This document shows, piece after piece, positions 1 to 5,320 of a stretch of DNA of 5,320 nt (its first letter is position 1; each line of letters starts with the position of its first letter). Location of the stretch: positions 1 to 5,320 of the forward strand of contig CAAFXA010000506.1 in NCBI GenBank assembly GCA_900766865.1, read 5' to 3'. Position numbers and translations under genes: made by a program. Source of the stretch: an uncultured Akkermansia sp. Lineage in GTDB: Bacteria > Verrucomicrobiota > Verrucomicrobiia > Verrucomicrobiales > Akkermansiaceae. The notes under the pieces were generated by a model. The model was not told where the DNA came from. It made no database searches and was given only the letters and a program-made list of their open reading frames with translations.

Positions 1-936
1 GGGTTCTCCGTGACGGCGGGGGATGGTGCGGCGTTTTTTCAGGAAGGAGATTTCGCCGGATAACAGAACATGCAGTATCATCAGTCCTACCAGGCTGGCC
101 GGGAAGAAGAACAGTAGACCGGACCAGTCGTGCCATGTTTTGCCGGCAAAAGAGGGGTTGATGTATTCTGCGCATACAAAGATGCTCGCTACGCGGAATG
201 CATTGGCCAGAACGGCCAGGGGAAGTGCGCTCAGCCCCAGCAGCAGGCGCTTCCATATCGCCAGCTTATCTGCCAGATATCCCCAGGCAACGGAAAACAT
301 GAGCAGTGCCATCAGAGAACGAATGCCGGAGCACCCACCGGCTATGTTGTAGGAATCCCATTTTCCCTGTGCTGAGATGACGTTGGTGCCATCCAGTATG
401 GTGTCGACTCCGCAGAGCGCAGCGCCATGATGCGCCATCTGGGCCGCGAGTAGTTGCAGGCCGACGGTGGCTTGCTGGAATCCCGGCATGGGGATGGCGA
501 GCCAAAGGAAAAAGATGGGGAAAGCCGTTTTCAGCGCAGCTTTTCCACCCCAATAGTACCATACGGCACCACTCAGAAGGAAAGGCAGGGCGCCAATCGC
601 AACGCGTCCCTGCTGGGTGCGTGCTGCCAGTACGCAGAACAGGCCGCCGATGGCCGTGAGCCATAACCCGCGCAGAGATGTTGTTGTGGGGGTGTTATTT
701 AAGCCTTTCGCGGCATGGCAGAGCATGTAAAGTGCCAGTAGTGGTACCATCCAGCCATGCTCGTAGTCGGTCTCCGGGTTCCATGCGGAGATAAGCCATT
801 TAGTCGCAGAGGCATGACCTTCCACAAATCCGTAATAAAAAAACAAATACCAGACTGTCATGCCCAAATAAATGGCCAGTCCGATGTAATCTGTTAATGG
901 TAAGCGTAAAAAGGTGTTTTTTGCTGCTTTTTGCAT
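1..936 (-). CDS. Exosortase/archaeosortase family transmembrane transpeptidase, 3' end cut by the window edge
   Basis: Exosortases are polytopic inner-membrane cysteine transpeptidases. They cut C-terminal sorting signals of the PEP-CTERM type from exported proteins, usually in bacteria that make extracellular polysaccharide. I translated this frame by hand: 312 codons are open from ATG 936 to the left edge, with no stop. Family marks appear in order: NPETDYEHGWMVPLLALY (residues 53-70, matching the usual DYSHG..VP motif), IPMPG (148-152), GGCSGIR (200-206) with the expected catalytic Cys202, ANAFRV (244-249) with Arg248, and WHDWSG (268-273) with His269. Several hydrophobic segments run throughout, and a basic stretch (KKRRTIPRRH) follows the last visible helix. 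The family triad is therefore intact. The ATG is the first Met of the frame in this region and has no Shine-Dalgarno sequence before it. The exosortase subtype and any C-terminal extension cannot be judged. No sorting-signal substrate is visible nearby. Confidence 0.93.
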   Translation of the reverse strand, partial: MQKAAKNTFLRLPLTDYIGLAIYLGMTVWYLFFYYGFVEGHASATKWLISAWNPETDYEHGWMVPLLALYMLCHAAKGLNNTPTTTSLRGLWLTAIGGLFCVLAARTQQGRVAIGALPFLLSGAVWYYWGGKAALKTAFPIFFLWLAIPMPGFQQATVGLQLLAAQMAHHGAALCGVDTILDGTNVISAQGKWDSYNIAGGCSGIRSLMALLMFSVAWGYLADKLAIWKRLLLGLSALPLAVLANAFRVASIFVCAEYINPSFAGKTWHDWSGLLFFFPASLVGLMILHVLLSGEISFLKKRRTIPRRHGEP

Positions 937-972
937 GTGGAGGAGTGAAAAAAAAACTGCTACTTTGTGCTT

Positions 973-1002
973 TTAGTATTGCAATTTTTGCGAAAATGTC
1001 AA
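973..1002 (-). promoter_or_regulatory. Candidate promoter of the exosortase gene in the divergent exosortase-prs spacer
   Basis: On the minus strand a perfect -35 hexamer, TTGACA (997-1002), is followed after 17-18 bases by a weak -10 (ATACTA at 974-979 or TACTAA at 973-978). Transcription would start near 965, leaving a leader of about 30 bases before ATG 936. The whole 937-1034 spacer is only 98 bases and A/T-rich, with a run of nine A at 948-956. A much weaker plus-strand candidate for prs, TTGCAA (979-984) and AAGAAT (1001-1006) with 16-base spacing, overlaps these elements. If both are real, RNA polymerase would compete for the spacer. The -35 is seen directly; promoter activity is inferred. 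Confidence 0.42.
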
Positions 1003-1034
1003 GAATAGTTGCGCGCACATCCCCATTTGCATAC

Positions 1035-1967
1035 ATGAAAATCATTAGTGGAACAGCACATCCCCAGTTAGCTAAAGACATCGCCGCTCAGTTGGGCCTG
1101 CCCCTCTGCAATGCCACCGTCAACGCCTTCCCCGATGGTGAGAGCTTTGTTCAGATTAACGAGTCTATTCGTGGCGAGGACGTATTCATCGTTCAGCCGA
1201 CATGTCCGCCCACCAACCACAATCTTATGGAGTTGCTGGTGATGGTGGATGCGGTGCGTCGCGCCAGTGCCAGCCGTATTACGGCTGTGATGCCGTTCTA
1301 CGGCTACGCCCGCCAGGATCGCAAGGATAAGCCCAGAGTGCCCATCACCTCCAAGCTTGTTGCCAATCTTCTGACGGCAGCCGGTGTGAACCGCGTGCTG
1401 ACCATGGATTTGCATGCTGCCCAGATTCAGGGCTTCTTCGAGATACCCGTGGATCACCTCTACTCTCTGCCCGTGCTGATTAAGCACCTCAAGGAGAAAT
1501 ATGTGAAGGATATCAACAATCTGGTGGTTGTTTCTCCCGACATCGGTGGCGTGAAGACTGCCAAGAGCTATGCCAATATTCTTGGCACCGAGCTGGCTAT
1601 TGTAGCCAAGCAGCGTATCTCCGCCACGGAGGTGGATGCCCACGCTCTCATTGGTAATGTTACCGGCAAGGACGTTCTGCTGGTGGACGACATGACGGAG
1701 TCCGGTGGTACGCTCTGCGCTGCTGCCAAGATTCTGAAGGAGCATGGTGCTGCCCGCATTTTTGCCGGCGTGTCCCACGCCGTTCTCAACGACAAGGCTC
1801 GGGCCCGCATAGCCGACAGCCCGCTGGAGTGCTTGCTTACCTCCGACTCTGTTCCGATGGCCAGCGGTTGTGAGCATGTGGATACTGTGAGCATTGCTCC
1901 GCTCTTTGCTCAGGCTATTCTCAACATTCACAACAACGCCTCTGTAACCCACCTGTTCGACATCTGA
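1035..1967 (+). CDS. prs: Ribose-phosphate pyrophosphokinase (PRPP synthetase)
   Basis: This cytosolic enzyme transfers the pyrophosphoryl group of ATP to ribose 5-phosphate, giving PRPP for purine, pyrimidine, NAD, His and Trp synthesis. The 310-residue protein has normal class-I length. Visible motifs are FPDGE (32-36), the ATP-site stretch YARQDRK (91-97), DLHAAQIQGFF (125-135) with the conserved His127, VVSPDIGG (165-172), a flexible-loop AKQR (191-194), and the PRPP loop VDDMTESGGT (217-226). Most class-I enzymes have a loop closer to VDDMIDTGGT and KRR in the flexible loop, so these are mild variants with the DD, GGT and K-x-R positions kept. I chose ATG 1035 because MKIISGTAHP is the standard Prs N-terminus. 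The frame stays open upstream, but that part does not align with the family. No Shine-Dalgarno sequence precedes the start. The gene stands alone, divergent from the exosortase gene and convergent with the TPM gene. Confidence 0.97.
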   Translation: MKIISGTAHPQLAKDIAAQLGLPLCNATVNAFPDGESFVQINESIRGEDVFIVQPTCPPTNHNLMELLVMVDAVRRASASRITAVMPFYGYARQDRKDKPRVPITSKLVANLLTAAGVNRVLTMDLHAAQIQGFFEIPVDHLYSLPVLIKHLKEKYVKDINNLVVVSPDIGGVKTAKSYANILGTELAIVAKQRISATEVDAHALIGNVTGKDVLLVDDMTESGGTLCAAAKILKEHGAARIFAGVSHAVLNDKARARIADSPLECLLTSDSVPMASGCEHVDTVSIAPLFAQAILNIHNNASVTHLFDI

Positions 1968-1995
1968 TAAAACGGGTGATAGATAACTGATTATG

Positions 1996-2029
1996 AAATG
2001 CCCCGCATTCTTCGGAATGCGGGGCGTTT
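1996..2029. terminator. Bidirectional intrinsic terminator between prs and the convergent TPM gene
   Basis: A perfect 11-bp GC-rich stem (GCCCCGCATTC at 2000-2010 with its complement at 2015-2025) closes on a TTCG tetraloop (2011-2014). AAA at 1996-1998 can pair with TTT at 2027-2029, extending the stem across a T-G wobble. The hairpin begins 28-32 bases after the prs stop. In the other direction it ends about 20 bases after the TPM-gene stop. The T tracts are short on both sides (GTTTGCGTT on plus, ATTTCAT on minus), so termination depends mostly on the strong stem. The hairpin is seen directly; two-way use is inferred from its symmetry and the convergent gene layout. Confidence 0.88.
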
Positions 2030-2046
2030 GCGTTGGAAAAGGTAAA

Positions 2047-3924
2047 TCAGACGGCGTTGACCTCTTTTTTCTCTGTGACGCCTTCCAGGTAGCGCACATA
2101 GCGGGATACTCCTGCGCCGTAGCGGGAACCCAGGCGGTAGTCCGGCTCGGTAGCATACAGGCGGCAGCAACTGCGGAACCAGTAGATTGCCCAACCTGCC
2201 AGGCCTGCGAGAATTAACCCGGCAGTGCCCAATATCAGGTAGGGGATGCCTTGTCCGGAAAGTACCCATTCCTTGGCGTCATCCCGCCAGCTGCGTTCTT
2301 CCTGTTTTGGCGGGGGCTGCAGGGGAATCTGAATCTTGCGAACAGAGCCGCTGGTCTCCGGGGTGAGCGGTACGAAGCCTTCCTCCATTGGCTGAATGCA
2401 GGCATGCAGGCTGCGAATGCCTGCCAACAGGCCTTCTACACCGCCGCCGGCCGCGGCTACGCTGCGGCGTACGGTATCCTGCCACTCGCGCAGGCGTTCA
2501 TCCCCGGGGGCGATTTCTTTGTAACCCAGCTCGATGGTGGCCGGTTCTCCTGTGCCATACTGCAGCATGGCGGTATATTGCCCGGGTTGGGCAACATTGG
2601 TTACCAGATTGGTCGCCGTGAGTTCTCTGGGTACTTCCTGCCCCGCCCGGAATACGGATACATAGATGTGGAAACGGGAGTGGGCATTGAGCTCTCTGAG
2701 AACGTGGGCTACATCCGCGCGTTCTATGTCGGTGAGCAGTTGTTGAGGGTCGCGCAGGGCCGTGCCGCGGGGGTCCAGATAGGGTTTGCAGTAACGCCCG
2801 GGTACTTTAGTGTCGCTTTCGGTAGAGGCAGTGTCCTCTGGCTGCACGGGGGCGGGCAGAAGATTCTGTTGGGGCGGTTCAGGTGCTGTACTGCGCTGGT
2901 GCCCCTCGGGCATAAGCAGGTTATAGCCTTCCGGCAGGCGTCCGGACATCAGGTGTACATAGTCCGTGGATGACCATCTGGGCTCTGCATTGTAGGCGGC
3001 GGCACTGCCGGGAACAATGGGTGGTTGCTCCGGTGCCGGTGCAGGCTGTTCTGCGGCAGGGGCCTCTGTTGCCGGTGCCGGGGACTCCGTGGCGGGTGCG
3101 TTTTCCGGAGCTTGCGCCTGGGCGTTTTCCGGTGCAAGGAGAGCGGCGCCCAATCCTGCCGTGGCCAGCAGAGAGGGCATATTGTAGCGCTTGCGGGCAC
3201 GCCGGAGAATTTCGCGATTCTTCTTGCGGGCAGCCGTGGCCATCTGGCTCACTGCACCTGCCATGACTTTCTTGAGGGCCGTCAGCATGGCGCGTTCGCG
3301 GAACTGAAGGCGGGCTTTTACAATGGTAGTGTTGATTTTGTCTGCGCTGACGTAGGGGTCGAGCATGTATCCCCAGGAGAAGCAGGCTACCTCCAGCTGT
3401 ACATCCAGTACCAGCATCAGAATCCACTCCGGCTGTACCGGCGGCGGGCAGGGGAGGCACAGGTCGCGCAGGCGACTGCGGGTTTCCTTCCAGAGGCGCG
3501 ATAAGCTGTCCGGCTCTTCTGTCGCTTCCTTCGGTTGTTCCTCGCGGACCTCACCGGGGAGTCGTTCTCGCAGAGGTGCTTCCTCCAGAGTGGCAGTTTG
3601 CTGTCTGCGCCCGAACGACGGGTGATGGATGTGGGCGTGGTTGAGGGCCCAGTGTGCGTGCTGGCAGAATTCGCGCTGGCGGCCATCATCCGTTATGTAA
3701 ACGCAGAGCGCAACGGGGGAAATCCGTCGTTCCAGGTTTTCCAGGTAACTCATGAGGGCGATGCGCTCGCTGTGGGTCAGGGCTCCGGCCTCATCCACCA
3801 CGCGGGTGAACTCTATATCTTCCGTGCCGAATAAATGGTCTGCTCGTTCCATGCCGTAGCCACAGGGGGGGCAGGAGACGGCACCCTCATGAATAGGAGA
3901 ACAGCATTGCGGACATATAGGCAT
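2047..3924 (-). CDS. Zinc-ribbon, TPM-domain membrane protein with a probable second TPM-like half
   Basis: The exact function is unknown; TPM-domain proteins have been linked to phosphatase-like activity and membrane-complex repair. The 625 residues divide as follows. A zinc ribbon (CPQC at 4-7, CPPC at 18-21) comes first. A TPM-like domain starts at FTRVVDEAGALTHSE (39-53), is interrupted by a charged insert (about 108-163), resumes at WILMLVLDVQLEVAC (167-181) and ends near 235. A very basic stretch (KKNREILRRARKR, 234-246) precedes a hydrophobic segment (249-264) ending in AQAQA, which looks like a signal peptide. A Pro/Ala/Glu-rich linker (265-305) follows. A second region (about 380-515) has DIERADVAHVLRELNAHS (399-416) and may be a diverged TPM domain. 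A membrane helix lies at 560-583 and the tail contains YRLGSRYGAG (596-605). The basic flanks favour cytosolic ends and a periplasmic second half. ATG 3924 places the zinc ribbon at the N-terminus. ATG 3975 overlaps the xerD stop (ATGA) and would add 17 residues with no recognisable features. The gene is last in a minus-strand cluster after xerD. Confidence 0.82.
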   Translation of the reverse strand: MPICPQCCSPIHEGAVSCPPCGYGMERADHLFGTEDIEFTRVVDEAGALTHSERIALMSYLENLERRISPVALCVYITDDGRQREFCQHAHWALNHAHIHHPSFGRRQQTATLEEAPLRERLPGEVREEQPKEATEEPDSLSRLWKETRSRLRDLCLPCPPPVQPEWILMLVLDVQLEVACFSWGYMLDPYVSADKINTTIVKARLQFRERAMLTALKKVMAGAVSQMATAARKKNREILRRARKRYNMPSLLATAGLGAALLAPENAQAQAPENAPATESPAPATEAPAAEQPAPAPEQPPIVPGSAAAYNAEPRWSSTDYVHLMSGRLPEGYNLLMPEGHQRSTAPEPPQQNLLPAPVQPEDTASTESDTKVPGRYCKPYLDPRGTALRDPQQLLTDIERADVAHVLRELNAHSRFHIYVSVFRAGQEVPRELTATNLVTNVAQPGQYTAMLQYGTGEPATIELGYKEIAPGDERLREWQDTVRRSVAAAGGGVEGLLAGIRSLHACIQPMEEGFVPLTPETSGSVRKIQIPLQPPPKQEERSWRDDAKEWVLSGQGIPYLILGTAGLILAGLAGWAIYWFRSCCRLYATEPDYRLGSRYGAGVSRYVRYLEGVTEKKEVNAV

Positions 3925-3930
3925 GGAACA

Positions 3931-3959
3931 GTTATAGCGCGTTTTGGGCGTACTGGGAA
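3931..3959 (-). promoter_or_regulatory. Candidate promoter of the zinc-ribbon/TPM gene, possibly giving a leaderless mRNA
   Basis: On the minus strand TTCCCA (3954-3959, four of six matches to TTGACA) is followed after exactly 17 bases by TATAAC (3931-3936, five of six matches to TATAAT). Only six bases separate the -10 from ATG 3924, so the expected transcription start falls on or beside the start codon. There is no Shine-Dalgarno sequence before this ATG, which would fit leaderless translation. The hexamers and spacing are read directly. Activity is inferred, and the gene may also be reached by read-through from xerD, 47 bases upstream. Confidence 0.4.
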
Positions 3960-3971
3960 GGCAAATGAATG

Positions 3972-4892
3972 TCATTCAGAATTCTCTGAAGAGTGGCGTC
4001 CGCGTGGATGAAAGTGGCGGTGGAGGCTGACCAGACGTTTTTTCTCCACATGCGTGTATATCTGCGTTGTTGCCAGGTCTGCATGTCCCAGCATATCCTG
4101 GATGACGCGCAGGTCTGCGCCATTCTCCAGCAGGTGTGTAGCGAAGGAGTGGCGCATGATGTGCGGGTAGACGTTCTCCGGTAGTCCGGCGGCACGGGCG
4201 CGTTCTTTTATAATCTGGCGAATGCGCTCTCTGGTGAGTGGTGCACCGCGCATGGAGAGGAAGAGGGTGGTGGCTCTGCGCCCCGGCTGCAGTAATTTTC
4301 CGCGAGCATGTTGCATGTAGTTTCGCAGCGCCACAGCTGCCATACCTCCCAGTGGAACATAGCGGGTTTTCTGTCCTTTGCCCAGAACTCGCAGAAACAT
4401 CTCGTCCCAATCTACTTGCTCGGGCTTAAGGGTAACGAGTTCGCTGACACGCAGGCCACTGCCATAGAGCATTTCCAGAATGGCTCTATCCCGAGCGCCG
4501 AATGGTATGTCCTCCGCGTCGATGCTTTCCAGTAACTGGTTGATTTGTCCGGCTCCCAGAGTTTCGGGGATTTTGCGGCCGGGGCGGCCACTCTGGACAA
4601 GTTCTGCCGGATTGGAAGCCAGCACTCCCGTACTACTGAGATGGCGGAAAAAGCGGCGCAGGTGCACCATGGCAATGCGGCAGCTGGAGGCTTGTAAGCC
4701 TTCCGCATGCAGGTGCCTGCGGTATTCTGCCAACAGGGATTCTGTGATGTTTGGCAGCTCCAGATTGCGCCCTTTGCACCAGTCCGCAAAGCGAGTCAGG
4801 CTGCGGCGAACACCTTCCCGGTAATTCAGGCTCAGTCCCCGCTCTGCTGCAAGATACAGCAGGAAGGTTTCGATGAGCGTGGCAGATGGCAT
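3972..4892 (-). CDS. xerD: Site-specific tyrosine recombinase XerD
   Basis: XerD works with a XerC partner at the chromosomal dif site, and with FtsK, to resolve chromosome dimers at division. It cuts DNA through a tyrosine-phosphate intermediate. The 306-residue protein has normal length: an N-terminal SAM-like DNA-binding domain (about 1-100), then the catalytic domain. All expected active-site residues are present: Arg148 in GSGLRVSEL (144-152), Lys172 in GKGQKTR (171-177), His244 and Arg247 in PHIMRHSFATHLL (243-255), His270 in LGHADLATTQIYTHV (268-282), and the nucleophile Tyr279. The ending RLVSLHRHFHPRG (286-298) resembles XerD more than XerC, although a lone Xer or XerC cannot be ruled out. 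The start at 4892 gives the usual N-terminus and lies 14 bases after the SH3-like gene, suggesting co-transcription. There is only a G-rich stretch and no clear Shine-Dalgarno sequence before it. No integrase-type neighbours are seen, so a housekeeping role is likelier than a mobile one. Confidence 0.92.
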   Translation of the reverse strand: MPSATLIETFLLYLAAERGLSLNYREGVRRSLTRFADWCKGRNLELPNITESLLAEYRRHLHAEGLQASSCRIAMVHLRRFFRHLSSTGVLASNPAELVQSGRPGRKIPETLGAGQINQLLESIDAEDIPFGARDRAILEMLYGSGLRVSELVTLKPEQVDWDEMFLRVLGKGQKTRYVPLGGMAAVALRNYMQHARGKLLQPGRRATTLFLSMRGAPLTRERIRQIIKERARAAGLPENVYPHIMRHSFATHLLENGADLRVIQDMLGHADLATTQIYTHVEKKRLVSLHRHFHPRGRHSSENSE

Positions 4893-4906
4893 AGCCCCGG
4901 CGGAAA

Positions 4907-5320
4907 TCAGAAATCAGCACCGGACCCGGAGGGCTCGGGCAGAGTGTCGTCCTCCTCATCACCGGCGTCTGCGGCGGGGAGGGCGGTTTCTGCTCCATCC
5001 AGCGACTGCCCGTTCTCGAGCGCGCGCTTCTGGGCCTCGAACTCGGCGGATTTATCCGATTTTCTGCTGACGATTACAACTGTTCGCCCATCTTCGTTTG
5101 TGCTCAGACGAGAGGGGCTATCCGGAGCGTCTGCGGGCATTTCGAACGGCAGCATGCCACCATCCGCCGGCAGAATTCCATCGGCGGGCAGCGGTACAAA
5201 ATCTGTTGTGGATACCAGGGTGACCGGGTTCACCATATCGGATTCACGCAGGAACCCGCGTTTTCCGTTCTCGGCCTCAACGAAGTAATACATGCCCTCG
5301 CAGGAGAGGATTTTTACAGA
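4907..5320 (-). CDS. Partial protein with an SH3-like segment and an acidic C-terminal tail
   Basis: Only the C-terminal 137 residues lie in the window; the frame stays open through the right edge, so the start is missing. The Met codon at 5293 is probably internal, because the nine codons before it read as continuous protein (SVKILSCEG) and complete the fold. The stretch VKILSCEG..YYFVEAENGKRGFLRESDM looks like a bacterial SH3-type unit, with alternating strands and a G-K-R-G-F-L turn where these domains usually have G-x-x-G-W-V. After it come a Pro/Ala/Asp-rich stretch with PADGILPADGG (near residues 46-56 of the visible part), a charged segment (SRKSDKSAEFEAQKRALE), and a very acidic end (DAGDEEDDTLPEP). 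Such SH3-like units often bind cell-wall or other extracellular ligands, but export cannot be judged without the N-terminus. It is the first visible gene of the cluster with xerD. Family assignment is tentative. Confidence 0.6.
   Translation of the reverse strand, partial: SVKILSCEGMYYFVEAENGKRGFLRESDMVNPVTLVSTTDFVPLPADGILPADGGMLPFEMPADAPDSPSRLSTNEDGRTVVIVSRKSDKSAEFEAQKRALENGQSLDGAETALPAADAGDEEDDTLPEPSGSGADF

Noticed and set aside
266..664. Minus-strand open frame of 132 codons
   Set aside because: It is a shifted frame inside the exosortase gene, whose own frame carries all the catalytic motifs.
897..1034. In-frame N-terminal extension of Prs, including a GTG at 945 directly after GGAGGA and followed by a signal-peptide-like stretch
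   Set aside because: The GGAGGA touches the GTG with no spacer, a cytosolic Prs has no use for a signal peptide, and the family N-terminus begins at 1035. The region also overlaps the exosortase start.
1068..2156. Long open frame antisense to prs (362 codons)
   Set aside because: It lies opposite a clear prs gene with strong family motifs, its translation has no recognisable domain, and it runs through the terminator hairpin. It is a codon-bias shadow.
2251..2973. Plus-strand open frame of 240 codons opposite the TPM gene
   Set aside because: It is the shadow of a better-supported minus-strand gene with zinc-ribbon, TPM and membrane features. Its Gly/Ala/Phe-rich translation matches no family I recognise.
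3098..3132. Direct repeat GCGTTTTCCGG at 3098-3108 and 3122-3132
   Set aside because: Both copies encode the APENA motif of the low-complexity linker. This is coding repetition and not a mobile-element or regulatory repeat.
3972..4892. XerD-like gene as the integrase of a prophage or genomic island
   Set aside because: Length, the motif set and the RL..LHRHFHPRG ending fit housekeeping XerD. There are no att-like repeats, tRNA or phage genes in the window.
5291..5293. ATG as the true start of the right-edge gene
   Set aside because: The frame is open upstream to the edge, and the preceding nine codons supply the first strand of the SH3-like unit, so the gene most likely begins outside the window.

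Overview
The window looks like a chromosomal segment of a Gram-negative bacterium, most likely from the Verrucomicrobiota (an Akkermansia-like organism is my best guess). That assignment is inference. It rests on an exosortase, a class-I PRPP synthetase with a slightly non-standard PRPP loop, a zinc-ribbon/TPM protein, and a lack of Shine-Dalgarno sequences before every start that can be inspected. I see no mobile element, CRISPR array, tRNA or rRNA.

Layout. Positions 1-936 (minus) hold most of an exosortase/archaeosortase-family membrane transpeptidase, cut by the left edge, with its full Cys/Arg/His catalytic triad inside the window. Positions 937-1034 form a short divergent promoter region. 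Positions 1035-1967 (plus) encode ribose-phosphate pyrophosphokinase (prs). Positions 1968-2046 separate two convergent genes and contain a symmetric hairpin terminator with a UUCG loop that can serve both. From 2047 to the right edge all genes lie on the minus strand. In order of transcription they are a partial SH3-like-domain protein (4907 to beyond 5320), the tyrosine recombinase XerD (3972-4892), and a 625-residue protein (2047-3924). The last has an N-terminal zinc ribbon, a TPM-type domain, an internal signal-peptide-like or membrane segment, a Pro/Ala/Glu-rich linker, a probable second TPM-like domain and a C-terminal membrane helix.

How the genes relate. prs makes PRPP for nucleotide, His and Trp synthesis, and xerD resolves chromosome dimers; both are housekeeping. 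The exosortase implies a protein-sorting system whose PEP-CTERM-like substrates must lie elsewhere, since none is visible here. The SH3-xerD-TPM cluster is tightly spaced (14 and 47 bases), so read-through is likely. The TPM gene also appears to have its own promoter, placed so that transcription would start at or very near its ATG. The most unusual object is the zinc-ribbon/double-TPM architecture. Nothing here amounts to a clearly new multi-gene system.
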